64,000 nucleotides of DNA from Ensifer adhaerens (GCF_013283195.1 NZ_JABEKT010000001.1:2328509-2392508), one strand, 5' to 3'. Positions 49,339-58,230 are shown, counted from the first letter of the stretch. Notes: generated by a model from the letters alone, not told the origin. Translations and numbers: made by a program.

Positions 49339-50160
49339 TCACGGCTGCCGGCGCTGCCGATCCATGTCGTCATGGTTCGGATGGCGCTTCAGCGCGTGCC
49401 TCTGATAAATCTTGGCGGCGGTCAAAAATGCGTAGACGGCGCCGGTCATGGCCTCGATGAAGCCGGGGAATCCACAGCGCCAAAGCCCGTTGCGGAAATA
49501 AAGACGATAGAAATAGAGCGGTGGGCTTGCCAGCATCTTGTAGGGTCGCGGCGGTTTGCCCGCCGCAAACTGCTGGTCTGCCTTCAGAGTCGAATATTTG
49601 TTTTCCTTCAGGATCTGCTCGTCGATGACGAGCGGACGGTAGTGGAGCAGGCTGCCCTTGCGCGCGACGCCCACCTGGCCATCCGGCACGATACCCTCGT
49701 GAACCTTCTGGTTGAGATCATAGCGTCCCCTGCCCTTGCGGATCAGACGCAAATTGCGCCGCTCATGCACACGCTCTGGTGTGTATCCGTAGCCGATCAG
49801 GTATGGGCGGCGCGCCACGCGCCAGCCGACCGTCTCAGGCGCGGCATCGAGAAGCGAGGGCAGAAGCGCCTTCAGCGGTTCGTCGAGACGCTCGTCTGAA
49901 TCGATGTTGAAGCACCAGGGCTGCGTGCACTGATCGAGCGCGAACTGCTTCTGGCCCGCATAACCTCGCCACGACTCGTGCATGAAGCGTATCGGCCAGC
50001 CCCTGTCGATGAAGGATTGCACGAGGGCGGCGGTGCCATCCGTCGACCCCGAGTCGACGATGACGATCTCGGCACACTGCTCGAGGCTCTCGATGCAATT
50101 GCCGAGATAGGCTTCTTCATTCTGGCAGATGATGAAGGCGGAAAGCGGAAGTTTGCTCAT
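49339..50160 (-). CDS. lpsC: glycosyltransferase family 2, LpsC/WaaE-like
   Basis: A 273-residue GT2 protein. It opens with LSAFIICQNEEAYLGNCIESL, followed by the DSGSTDGT and NIDSDERL motifs (donor and metal sites), then a C-terminal hydrophobic segment (YFYRLYFRNGLWRCGFPGFIEAMTGAVYAF). Such proteins of the WaaE/KdtX group build LPS inner core. It has a 7-base gap to lpsE and follows lrp by 83 bases. In S. meliloti lpsD lies between lpsC and lpsE; it is missing here. The name is by synteny and family, not certain. Confidence 0.75.
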   Translation of the reverse strand: MSKLPLSAFIICQNEEAYLGNCIESLEQCAEIVIVDSGSTDGTAALVQSFIDRGWPIRFMHESWRGYAGQKQFALDQCTQPWCFNIDSDERLDEPLKALLPSLLDAAPETVGWRVARRPYLIGYGYTPERVHERRNLRLIRKGRGRYDLNQKVHEGIVPDGQVGVARKGSLLHYRPLVIDEQILKENKYSTLKADQQFAAGKPPRPYKMLASPPLYFYRLYFRNGLWRCGFPGFIEAMTGAVYAFLTAAKIYQRHALKRHPNHDDMDRQRRQP

Positions 50161-50243
50161 GGATGACGCCACTCAACTCCGGTCGTGTCTGCGTTCTCCA
50201 AGGGAGCCTCGCTGCCGTTGCGGATCCTCAAGTCTTCCGGATC

Positions 50244-50714
50244 CTAGATCTGGACCAGCCCGATATCCTTGACCTGACGAATGGTCAACATCGTGCGCAC
50301 CGTATCGACCCGCTCGTTGGCCGTCAAAACTTCAATGACGAAATCCTGGAACGCCGTCAGGTTCTCCGCGACGCAATGGAGCAGAAAGTCACTTTCCCCC
50401 GAGACGGTCCATGCCTGGCGCACGATCTGCCATTCGGCTGTTGCCGCGGCGAACGCCTTGAGGTCCGCCTCCGACTGCCTCTTCAGGCCGACCATGCAGA
50501 ACGCTACGAGATCGAAGCCGAGCGCCGGCGCGTTCAGAAGCGCGTGATAGCCCTTGATGACGCCGGTTTCCTCAAGTTTGCGCACCCGTCGCAGACAGGG
50601 CGGCGCCGAAATGCCGACACGTTGCGCGAGGTCCACATTGGTCATCCTGCCGTCACGCTGGAGCTCGCGAAGGATCTTGAGATCGATTGCGTCGAGCTCG
50701 ACTTGTTTCGTCAT
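50244..50714 (-). CDS. lrp: Lrp/AsnC family regulator (lrp3-like)
   Basis: A 156-residue regulator: N-terminal HTH (LDAIDLKILRELQRDGRMTNVDLAQRVGISAPPCLRRVRKLEETGVI) and C-terminal RAM ligand domain. It heads the LPS genes lpsC and lpsE, matching S. meliloti lrp3-lpsCDE, an operon activated by LsrB. The LsrB gene lies 4 kb to the right in this window, which fits. Ligand likely an amino acid. Confidence 0.88.
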   Translation of the reverse strand: MTKQVELDAIDLKILRELQRDGRMTNVDLAQRVGISAPPCLRRVRKLEETGVIKGYHALLNAPALGFDLVAFCMVGLKRQSEADLKAFAAATAEWQIVRQAWTVSGESDFLLHCVAENLTAFQDFVIEVLTANERVDTVRTMLTIRQVKDIGLVQI

Positions 50715-51348
50715 GAAGGTTCGTCCTTTTCACACGGCGACTTTTGCGCACAAGGCTAAGTCGAAACAGGAGTATTCTTGTCTTTGCGCCCGGCGCATCG
50801 TCGCCGCCGAGCCTATGATTTCAGGATGGGCAGATGGCCGATTGGCCGGAGACCGCCTGCCCCACCGACAGGTTGTGGCCGGTGCCGCGTCTGCTTCCTG
50901 GCTCAGCCTGCGCGAGCCCGGCGCTTTCGCACCGCAATTTTGCAGAAATGGGGGCATGCATATGCGATCCGGCGCTCACATCTGGGAGAAGCCTATTCTC
51001 CGATCGTGAACTGCCGCATGCGGCGAGTTCGCGGTCGAGCCAAACGCGGCTTGCATTCAACCCCATATGCCTCTCCAGCAAAGTGAATCCGCGTGAAATA
51101 TCGCCAAACAGGTCCGACAACAAGCATCAGCACCCACTATTCGCGGGAAAACCAGCGTTTAGCTAGGGTCGGGCCGGCTTAACCGCGTTTCGCCAGCACG
51201 CGTAGAGAAAAACCGCCTGCGATCCGGAGCCGCGCGTCGCTCACAGTCTTTCCGTCTCGTACATGAAGGAGTACTGATTTTTGATTGGCGGCGTCGCTCG
51301 GCGGAGCTGTCTCGGCCGACATGATCTGCAGGAATTGGGGGGTGGCAG
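50715..51348. other. gene-poor stretch between lrp and methyltransferase
   Basis: About 630 bases. It must contain the lrp promoter (possible LsrB target). No convincing gene was found; several open frames on both strands lack RBS and motifs. Confidence 0.4.
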
Positions 51349-52212
51349 GTGTCGATAATCGACCACATCGACGGCAAGGCCTTCGAGCGAACCGAAACGG
51401 TTCCTTGTTTGCTGTGCGGTCGCTCCCACCCGTCACGGGTTATCCGCGCGCGTTTCGGAATGACCGCAATGGTCGCTGAGTGCATCGACTGTCGCCTCGC
51501 CTACCAGACGCCGCGCCCATCGCAGGAAGCTTGCATCGCCTATATGGATTGGCGGTGGTCTTCTGCGGGCGGCTACGTCACCGACAATGCCCAGAAGCGT
51601 GACGTTGCATGCAGCCAGATGGCGATTGTTTCGGCCTGGCATCCTTCGCCCGGGCGTTTGCTGGACTTCGGCGCCGGATCGGGGACCTTCGTCAAGGCAG
51701 CGCTTGACGCCGGCTGGCAAGCCGCGGGGGTCGAACACAGCCCAGTCGCCGTGCAGAAGGCCAGCGATTATTATGGCGTGAACCTCTCGATGGATATTCC
51801 GGACGGTAGCTTCGACGTCATAACCCTCTGGGACGTTGTCGAGCACCTCAAGGATCCGCTCCCGCTCCTCGCGCGCCTCAACGGCTGCCTGAATCCGGGC
51901 GGTACGTTGATCGTTGAGACCGGAAACTACGAAAGCTGGATGCGAATCGCTCAGGGCGACCAATGGGGGCTGTATCTGCTCGACCACCATTATTACTTTT
52001 CACCAGCGAGCCTTGAGGAGACGCTTCTTCGCGCCGGTTTCGCGGATTTTCAGCTGCTGCCGGCAAAGTCCATCAGGCCGAGATGGCGGGGTCTTCTTCG
52101 TCGGCCGCTGAAAGCCGTCCGTTCGTGGCGCATCTGGAAGGAAGCGAGACGGACCTGGCCCGACCATGCCGGCATGCATGAGATGATTGCCGCGGTGAAG
52201 AGACCGCACTGA
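51349..52212 (+). CDS. class I SAM-dependent methyltransferase
   Basis: A 287-residue protein starting with GTG. N-terminal zinc-like pairs CLLCGRSH and CIDC are followed by a methyltransferase core with SAM loop LLDFGAGSGTF and acidic motif DVVEHLKDP. Such C-x2-C methyltransferases act on sugars or polysaccharide intermediates. It is convergent with a pyruvyltransferase-like gene and close to LPS genes, so surface polysaccharide methylation is a reasonable inference. Confidence 0.82.
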   Translation: MSIIDHIDGKAFERTETVPCLLCGRSHPSRVIRARFGMTAMVAECIDCRLAYQTPRPSQEACIAYMDWRWSSAGGYVTDNAQKRDVACSQMAIVSAWHPSPGRLLDFGAGSGTFVKAALDAGWQAAGVEHSPVAVQKASDYYGVNLSMDIPDGSFDVITLWDVVEHLKDPLPLLARLNGCLNPGGTLIVETGNYESWMRIAQGDQWGLYLLDHHYYFSPASLEETLLRAGFADFQLLPAKSIRPRWRGLLRRPLKAVRSWRIWKEARRTWPDHAGMHEMIAAVKRPH

Positions 52213-52223
52213 GTTCTTGGCCG

Positions 52224-53048
52224 TCAAGCGAACGGGAACGCCTTGAGCAGCTTGTCGAGCGTTTCCGTGGAAGGCACTGCCGGCACGTGGTCCGCCTCTT
52301 GCAGCACGGCCTCGGGAGAGGCGACAAAGTCCCTGAAGTCGATCGGACCTACAAGGTCGCGACCGCGGAAACTGGAATAATCCGCGAATTTGAAACCATC
52401 GCCCTTGATGTCGCCATGCGGCTCCATCCAGCACGACGGAACGCCATAGGCGTCGGCAACGATCAAGCCGTGGAGGCTGCTTGAGACGACAAGGTCGGAC
52501 GCTGATATCTCATTCGCAATCGTCTCGGGATCGCCAAGCAGATTGAGAATGCTCCAATGTCGCGGAAGACAGTTTGCGAATTCATCGACGAAGGCTTGAT
52601 GGGTTGCAAAATGAGGAATGACCGTCACGCGGTGGCGGGCCTGCATCTTCGGCCACATCAGCGGCAACAGGATTGCCGGATCGCCGAGAGCGATGTCGTC
52701 GTCCGGCGCCACTTTCGCCTGGCTCAGCTTGCCGCGCACCGCATCGAACTTGAGCCGCTGCGGCCAGAGCGCCGGCGCATCCGAGTTCATGAAACCAGAA
52801 CCCCAAACATGCAATGTCCGCCACGGCTTCCTTCGCAGGAACGTATACCGCCCCGTCCGGTGCCTGCGGTAATAGGCATCGATGATGCTTCCGATCCCGA
52901 TGAGTTCCGCGGACGAAGGCTTCACGTATTCGGGTTCTATCGCGAAGAATTGACGGAGTATGTCCGTCATGAGGTTGTCGCCGAAGTTCTCCGTTGACTG
53001 CCCGAATTGTCCTGTGACCGAGGCCGAGAACACCTTGATCTTACGCAC
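52224..53048 (-). CDS. polysaccharide pyruvyl transferase family protein
   Basis: A 274-residue protein of the polysaccharide pyruvyl transferase family (GumL/ExoV-like). Seen: NFGDNLMTDIL at the N terminus, LHVWGSGFMN, VIPHFATHQ, VSSSLHGLIVADAYG, the typical C-terminal motif. Members add ketal pyruvate to exopolysaccharide sugars. The neighbouring methyltransferase suggests they modify the same surface glycan. Confidence 0.83.
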   Translation of the reverse strand: MRKIKVFSASVTGQFGQSTENFGDNLMTDILRQFFAIEPEYVKPSSAELIGIGSIIDAYYRRHRTGRYTFLRRKPWRTLHVWGSGFMNSDAPALWPQRLKFDAVRGKLSQAKVAPDDDIALGDPAILLPLMWPKMQARHRVTVIPHFATHQAFVDEFANCLPRHWSILNLLGDPETIANEISASDLVVSSSLHGLIVADAYGVPSCWMEPHGDIKGDGFKFADYSSFRGRDLVGPIDFRDFVASPEAVLQEADHVPAVPSTETLDKLLKAFPFA

Positions 53049-53424
53049 TGCCCTTTTCCTTGCACACCTGTTGACGCAGCGCCCGTCAGGGGGGCGTTGA
53101 AGCCGACAACGACGATCGGTTTCGGCGTCACTCGCCCGGAAAATTGCGCTCGTTCAATTGGAGAAGTGTAACATTGTCCATCGCCAGATCCGGCCATTGC
53201 CTGGGGCCATCACGTGCTTGTGACTTGTGCGGTTGCGGTGCAAGCGGTGCAAAAATGCCCGATCTGGTGTCAAATCGGTTCAACGGGCTCAAGCACTTGT
53301 GTGTATTGCCTCTGCCGCCCTTGAAACTCCCCGGGGGGAATCCCTAAAGTATGGAACTATTTCCCTATGATGAAACGGAACCGGATATGGCCCCTCGGCC
53401 GCCCGGCGAGCGAAGGACAAGACC
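53049..53424. other. trxB upstream region
   Basis: About 375 bases. It includes a good sigma-70 promoter near its right end; nothing else was recognised. Confidence 0.45.
53321..53349 (+). promoter_or_regulatory. sigma-70-type promoter of trxB
   Basis: TTGAAA (53321-53326), a 17-base spacer, and CTAAAG (53344-53349), about 75 bases before the trxB ATG. Confidence 0.6.
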
Positions 53425-54399
53425 ATGACTGCCCGCCATGTAAAAGTGCTGATCATCGGCTCCGGCCCCGCCGGCTACACCGCTGCCATCTACACGGCGC
53501 GTGCGATGTTGGAACCGGTCCTGATCGCCGGCATGGAACAGGGCGGCCAGTTGATGATCACCACCGACGTGGAGAACTATCCTGGTTATGCCGATCCGGT
53601 CCAGGGTCCCTGGATGATGGAGCAGATGCTGAAGCAGGCGACCCATGTCGGTGCCGAGATCGTCAACGATCTGGTGACTGACGTCGACCTTTCCGTTCGT
53701 CCGTTCCGGGTCAAGACCGACAGCGGCAACGACTGGACGGCCGACGCGCTCATCATCGCCACCGGCGCCAAGGCGAAGTGGCTCGGCATCGAAACCGAGC
53801 CGACCTTCATGGGCTTCGGCGTTTCGGCCTGCGCCACCTGCGACGGGTTCTTCTATCGCAACAAGGACGTGATCGTCGTCGGCGGCGGCAATTCGGCGGT
53901 CGAAGAGGCGCTCTACCTCTCCAACCTTGCAAAGACGGTGACGGTCGTCCATCGCCGCGATTCGTTCCGTGCCGAAAAGATCCTGCAGGAGCGCCTGTTC
54001 GCAAAGCCCAACGTCAAGATCATCTGGGATCACGAAGTCGTCGAGTATCTGGGCGCTGCCCCCAAGCCGCCGATGCCGGCATCGGTCAACGGCGTCAAGC
54101 TGCGCAACACCAAGACGGGCGAAACGAGCGACATGGTGACCGACGGCGTCTTCGTGGCGATCGGTCACGCGCCTGCCGTCGAATTGTTCAAGGGCAAGCT
54201 TCGGCAAAAGTCGAACGGCTATCTCTGGACGGCAGCTGATTCGACGGCAACGGACGTGCCCGGCGTTTTTGCCGCAGGCGACGTCACGGACGATATCTAT
54301 CGTCAGGCGGTGACCGCTGCCGGCATGGGCTGCATGGCAGCGCTCGAGGCCGAGAAATACCTGGCGGGTCATATGCCCGTCGCAATTGCAGCCGAATAG
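53425..54399 (+). CDS. trxB: thioredoxin-disulfide reductase
   Basis: A 324-residue flavoprotein that reduces thioredoxin with NADPH. FAD loop GSGPAGYTAA (residues 12-21), redox-active CATC (Cys136/Cys139) and NADPH loop GGGNSAVEEA are present. It sits upstream of lsrB (105 bases), as in S. meliloti. Confidence 0.96.
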   Translation: MTARHVKVLIIGSGPAGYTAAIYTARAMLEPVLIAGMEQGGQLMITTDVENYPGYADPVQGPWMMEQMLKQATHVGAEIVNDLVTDVDLSVRPFRVKTDSGNDWTADALIIATGAKAKWLGIETEPTFMGFGVSACATCDGFFYRNKDVIVVGGGNSAVEEALYLSNLAKTVTVVHRRDSFRAEKILQERLFAKPNVKIIWDHEVVEYLGAAPKPPMPASVNGVKLRNTKTGETSDMVTDGVFVAIGHAPAVELFKGKLRQKSNGYLWTAADSTATDVPGVFAAGDVTDDIYRQAVTAAGMGCMAALEAEKYLAGHMPVAIAAE

Positions 54400-54503
54400 A
54401 AGCTGCGAATCGGGGGGTATCCCGCAAGGAGCCTTTCCCGTGTGGGAACAGATACATCAGCCGCACCCGGAGGACATGATCCCGTCCCCCGGGGTGGTTT
54501 CAT

Positions 54504-55412
54504 ATGGGGGACTTCATGTCGCTGGATTGGGACAAACTGCGCATTTTTCACGCGGCGGCCGAGGCTGGGTCGTTCACGCATGCGGCAGACAAGCTCCATC
54601 TCTCTCAGTCGGCGATCAGCCGTCAGGTGAGTTCGCTCGAACAGGATGTCGGCATCAAGCTGTTCCATCGGCATGCACGTGGCCTGATCCTGACCGAACA
54701 GGGCGAGATCCTCTACCGCACCGCGCACGAAGTGCTGATGAAGCTCGAGAGCGTCAAGGTGCAGCTGAGCGAAACGACGGACAAGCCGAGCGGCAAGCTG
54801 CGCATCACGACGACGGTCGGCCTCGGCCAGGGATGGCTCACCGACAAGATCCAGGAGTTCATGTCGCTGCATCCGGACGTGCAGGTTCAGCTGATCCTCG
54901 ACAACGAGGAGCTGGATGTGAACATGCGGCATGCCGATTGCGCCATTCGCCTGCGCCAGCCGCAGCAGTCCGACCTGATCCAGCGCAAGCTCTTCACCGT
55001 GCACATGCACGTCTACGCAGCGCCCTCCTACATCAACAAGCACGGCGAACCGCAGTCGCTCGACGACTTGGACAACCACCGCATCATTACCTTCGGTGAG
55101 CCCGCGCCGAACTACCTTCTTGATGTCAACTGGCTCGAAATCGCCGGTCGCGATTCCGACAACCCGCGGACGTCGCATCTGCAGATCAACAGCCAGACCT
55201 CGATCAAGCGTGCCTGCCTTCTCGGCATCGGCATCGCGATGCTGCCCGACTACATTGTCGGCCGCGACCCGGGCCTCATACAACTTCCGATTAGTGCCGA
55301 TATCCCGTCTTTCGACACGTATTTCTGCTATCCGGACGAGATGAAGAATGCCGCCAAGCTCAAAGTCTTCCGCGATTACATCGTGGCAAAAGCCAGGAAC
55401 TGGAGCTTTTGA
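54504..55412 (+). CDS. lsrB: LysR-type regulator LsrB (VtlR-like)
   Basis: A 302-residue LysR protein with an N-terminal winged helix (WDKLRIFHAAAEAGSFTHAADKLHLSQSAISRQVS) and an effector-binding domain. It has cysteines at 146, 238 and 275 in this numbering, likely used for redox response. The context trxB-lsrB-two sRNAs-arsR is that of S. meliloti lsrB. In S. meliloti it activates lrp3-lpsCDE and is needed in symbiosis; Brucella/Agrobacterium homologue VtlR controls AbcR sRNAs. ATG 54516 is an alternative start. Confidence 0.92.
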   Translation: MGDFMSLDWDKLRIFHAAAEAGSFTHAADKLHLSQSAISRQVSSLEQDVGIKLFHRHARGLILTEQGEILYRTAHEVLMKLESVKVQLSETTDKPSGKLRITTTVGLGQGWLTDKIQEFMSLHPDVQVQLILDNEELDVNMRHADCAIRLRQPQQSDLIQRKLFTVHMHVYAAPSYINKHGEPQSLDDLDNHRIITFGEPAPNYLLDVNWLEIAGRDSDNPRTSHLQINSQTSIKRACLLGIGIAMLPDYIVGRDPGLIQLPISADIPSFDTYFCYPDEMKNAAKLKVFRDYIVAKARNWSF

Positions 55413-55585
55413 CGCCGATTGCGGCATTGCTCATTTTGTGAGCGTTTGCCAAGTGTAAGTGTATCTATCTGAATTTTCGATGTATTTTCTATGGTGCGGC
55501 GCATTCTGTGTGCCGCACTTTGCTTTTTCGATGCAGAATTGGGCAGTGATGCGCACATGACATGGCTGACATGCATATTAAATGA

Positions 55586-55614
55586 TTGCTGCCCGCTCAA
55601 AAAAGCAGCATACC
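55586..55614 (+). promoter_or_regulatory. promoter of first AbcR-type sRNA
   Basis: TTGCTG, 17-base spacer, CATACC, with the predicted start near 55621. Confidence 0.6.
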
Positions 55615-55620
55615 ACACTC

Positions 55621-55739
55621 AGCTGATGCATCTTTGGTGGCTTCTCCTCCCAGTGCCACCGCAGCAGCTGTTCCCCTCTGGAGGTTTAATTACCTTCACA
55701 ACTATAAGGGCCCAAGTCATCTTGTGGCCCTCTTTTTTT
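55621..55739 (+). ncRNA. abcR: AbcR-type trans-acting sRNA, copy 1
   Basis: About 119 bases in the lsrB-arsR intergenic region. It starts AGCTGATGCATC, contains a CTCCTCCC loop inside GGTGGC/GCCACC stem, a second TTCCCCTC region, and ends with a GGGCCC/GGCCC terminator stem plus T7. It is near-identical to a second copy about 200 bases on. This is the layout of AbcR1/AbcR2, which pair through their UCCC loops with ABC transporter mRNAs, with Hfq. Which copy is AbcR1 cannot be told from the sequence. Confidence 0.85.
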
Positions 55740-55788
55740 GTCTACTGTAAGGACACGGGCGATCCGTGACGAAATTCACAGCCGGCTA

Positions 55789-55817
55789 TTGAAAGCTGGT
55801 ACTTCGCTTCCCATATC
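55789..55817 (+). promoter_or_regulatory. promoter of second AbcR-type sRNA
   Basis: TTGAAA, 17-base spacer, CATATC; predicted start near 55824. Confidence 0.65.
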
Positions 55818-55823
55818 AAAATG

Positions 55824-55944
55824 CAGCTGATGCATTCTTGGTGGCTTTCTCCTCCCCCGCCACCGCAGCAGCTGTTCCCCTCTGGAGGTTTTAATTACCT
55901 TCACAACTACAAGGGCCCAAGTTTTCTTGAGGCCCTCTTTTTTT
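55824..55944 (+). ncRNA. abcR: AbcR-type trans-acting sRNA, copy 2
   Basis: About 121 bases. Same organisation as copy 1: GGTGGC...CTCCTCCCCC...GCCACC stem-loop, GCAGCAGCTGTTCCCCTCTGG middle, TAATTACCTTCACAACTA spacer, and terminator AGGGCC/GGCCCT with T7. The promoter parts differ from copy 1, suggesting different regulation, as known for AbcR1 and AbcR2. Confidence 0.85.
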
Positions 55945-56030
55945 GCCCTTTTCCCTGTTCACGGTCTTGTGATTTGTATATCGATCATTGCCGATACACT
56001 TATCGATAAACCACGATATGGCGATGTACG

Positions 56031-56321
56031 ATGGATCGAGACGAAATCTTCAAGGCCCTGGCGCACCCAGCAAGAGTGAACATCCTTGCCTGGTTGAAAG
56101 AGCCGCAGGCGCATTTCCCGACGCAGGAGCATCCGTTCGAAATGGGCGTTTGCGCCGGTCAGTTCGAGCGCTGCGGCCTGTCGCAATCCACCGTATCCTC
56201 GCATCTCGCGATCCTTCAGCGCGCCGGCCTGGTGACGACCAAGCGTCTCGGCCAGTGGGTCTTCTACAAGCGCAACGAAGAAACAATTGCCGAGTTCCTC
56301 AAGGATATCGGCAGCCTGTGA
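56031..56321 (+). CDS. ArsR family transcriptional regulator
   Basis: A 96-residue winged-helix protein: ALAHPARVNILAWLKEP, then CGLSQSTVSSHLAILQRAGLV as recognition helix and wing RLGQWVFYKR. Two cysteines (GVCAGQFERCG) just before the recognition helix could sense a metal or electrophile. It ends 43 bases before an Old Yellow Enzyme gene, so it probably regulates it. It matches the position of SMc01226 in S. meliloti. Confidence 0.88.
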   Translation: MDRDEIFKALAHPARVNILAWLKEPQAHFPTQEHPFEMGVCAGQFERCGLSQSTVSSHLAILQRAGLVTTKRLGQWVFYKRNEETIAEFLKDIGSL

Positions 56322-56364
56322 CTATCTCCTCCCAAAGACCAAACTGAAACCGAAAGGACCTGCA

Positions 56365-57486
56365 ATGGCTACCCTCTTCGATCCTATTACCGTCGGCGAC
56401 ATCGCCTTGAAGAATCGCATCGTCATGGCGCCGCTGACGCGCAATCGTTCGCCGAAGGCCGTGCCCAACACGCTCAACGCCACCTATTACGAACAGCGCG
56501 CATCGGCAGGCCTGTTGATCACGGAGGCAACCGCGATTACCCAGCAGGGCCAAGGCTATGCCGACGTGCCCGGCCTCTACACGCCGGAAGCGCTGGATGG
56601 CTGGCGCAAGGTCACTGATGCGGTGCATGCCAAGGGTGGTCGCATCGTCGTGCAGATGTGGCACGTCGGTCGCATCTCGCATGACACGCTGCAGCCGGGC
56701 GGCGGCAAGCCGGTGGCGCCTTCGGCGATCCGCGCAAAGTCGAAGACGTACCTGATCAATGCTGACGGGACCGGCTCGTTTGCTGAAACCTCGGAGCCAC
56801 GTGCGCTCGAAATCACCGAGCTTGATGGGATCGTCGAGGACTACCGCAAGGCGGCCCGGGCAGCCATCGATGCCGGCTTCGACGGCGTCGAAATCCACGC
56901 CGCCAATGGCTATCTCATCGACCAGTTCCTGCGTTCCGGCTCGAACGAGCGCACCGACGCCTATGGCGGCTCGATCGAGAACCGTGCCCGCTTCCTTTTC
57001 CAGGTCGTCGACGCCATCACGTCGGAAATCGGGGCTGGTCGTGTGGGTATCCGGCTTTCGCCGGTGACGCCCGCCAACGATGCCTTCGATCCGGAGCCGC
57101 AGCCGCTGTTCAGCTATGTCGTCAAGAACCTGGCCCGCTATCCCCTCGCCTATATCCACATCATCGAGGGTGCGACCGGCGGCCCGCGCGACCATCAGCA
57201 GGGTGAACGTCCGTTCGATTATGACGCGCTGCGTGCCGTCTACGCTGCCGCCGGCGGCAAGGCCGCTTGGATGACGAACAACGGCTATGACCGCGAACTC
57301 GCGGCAGAAGCGGTCAAAAACGGCGAGGCCGATCTGGTCGCCTTCGGTAAGCCGTTCATTGCCAATCCGGACCTCGTCGAGCGGCTGAAGGAGAATGCTC
57401 CCCTGAACACGCCGGACCAGGCGACGTTCTACGGTGGTGGCGCCAAGGGGTATACCGACTACCCCGCCCTTGAACAGGTTGCCTGA
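56365..57486 (+). CDS. Old Yellow Enzyme family alkene reductase (NemA-like)
   Basis: A 373-residue FMN-dependent reductase of alpha,beta-unsaturated carbonyls and nitro compounds. TIM-barrel features: MAPLTRNRSP, MWHVGRISH, EIHAANGYLIDQFLR (catalytic region), ERTDAYGGSIENR. Start ATG 56365 follows GAAAGGA. With the ArsR gene it looks like a detoxification cassette for electrophiles, in the manner of nemRA. A terminator follows. Confidence 0.92.
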   Translation: MATLFDPITVGDIALKNRIVMAPLTRNRSPKAVPNTLNATYYEQRASAGLLITEATAITQQGQGYADVPGLYTPEALDGWRKVTDAVHAKGGRIVVQMWHVGRISHDTLQPGGGKPVAPSAIRAKSKTYLINADGTGSFAETSEPRALEITELDGIVEDYRKAARAAIDAGFDGVEIHAANGYLIDQFLRSGSNERTDAYGGSIENRARFLFQVVDAITSEIGAGRVGIRLSPVTPANDAFDPEPQPLFSYVVKNLARYPLAYIHIIEGATGGPRDHQQGERPFDYDALRAVYAAAGGKAAWMTNNGYDRELAAEAVKNGEADLVAFGKPFIANPDLVERLKENAPLNTPDQATFYGGGAKGYTDYPALEQVA

Positions 57487-57502
57487 CACCGCCGCATCCC
57501 CC

Positions 57503-57532
57503 AAGCCCCGCCGCCCGGCGGGGCTTGTCTTG
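57503..57532 (+). terminator. terminator after alkene reductase
   Basis: AAGCCCCGCC / GGCGGGGCTT, 10 pairs with a 4-base loop, followed by GTCTTG. Weak T content. Confidence 0.75.
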
Positions 57533-57635
57533 CAATGCGCGTTCTCACCGGTTCGCTCGCGGCCTCCCAAAGGATCGCAACAGCTGGACGGCTACCGGAT
57601 TGCGAAAAGATCGTGCCAAACCCTTTTGGCTGCCG

Positions 57636-58205
57636 TCAGCGGCGCTTAATCAGGATCACCGCATAGACGCATGGCACCTCGCCTCCGTTGCGGAAAATAC
57701 AGTCCGTTGGCGGTCCGAGCTCAAGGCAGTCGCCGGGTGCCAGCATATGCGTCTCCTCACCTTCGATGAAGGTCAAGGCGCCCTCCTTCACCCAGATCAA
57801 TTGGCGGAACATGGCGTACGCAGCCGCTGGCATGGGCACGTCTGCGCCCACAGGCAGTTCGACCTCGATCAGTTCCAGCGGAAGGTCGGAGTTGGGCGAG
57901 ACGTGCCGCCTGATGTATCCGCTTTGCGGATCCTTCCAGACGGGCTGATGCGCGCGGCGCGAAAGGCGGCCGTCCTGAATTTCGGCGCGGGCAATCAGCG
58001 TCGACATGGTCAGACCGAAAGCCCCCGAAAGCCGTGCAAGCAATGTTGCGGTCGGGCTGCTGTCTGCGCGCTCGATCTTGTGGATCATCGTGCGGGAGAC
58101 GCCGGAGCGCTCGGCCAGCTCGCTCAGAGACCAGCCGCGGATTTCCCGTTCGAGGCGAATGCGATCACTGATGCGTCGATCGAGGCTGTACACTTTAGTA
58201 TCCAT
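57636..58205 (-). CDS. XRE-type regulator with cupin domain
   Basis: A 189-residue protein: HTH (residues 13-66, ERSGVSRTMIHKIERADSSPTATLLARLSGAFG) and a C-terminal cupin (PGDCLELGPP). The start ATG at 58205 fits the family. It is divergent from a GNAT gene; a 10-base palindrome lies between. Such regulators often control a neighbouring metabolic gene, so the GNAT gene is the likely target. Confidence 0.88.
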   Translation of the reverse strand: MDTKVYSLDRRISDRIRLEREIRGWSLSELAERSGVSRTMIHKIERADSSPTATLLARLSGAFGLTMSTLIARAEIQDGRLSRRAHQPVWKDPQSGYIRRHVSPNSDLPLELIEVELPVGADVPMPAAAYAMFRQLIWVKEGALTFIEGEETHMLAPGDCLELGPPTDCIFRNGGEVPCVYAVILIKRR

Positions 58206-58220
58206 CGCGTAGTCATATAG

Positions 58221-58230
58221 TGTACGTACA
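58221..58230. promoter_or_regulatory. palindrome in the XRE-GNAT intergenic region
   Basis: Perfect TGTACGTACA between divergent genes, a possible operator for the cupin regulator. Confidence 0.5.
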
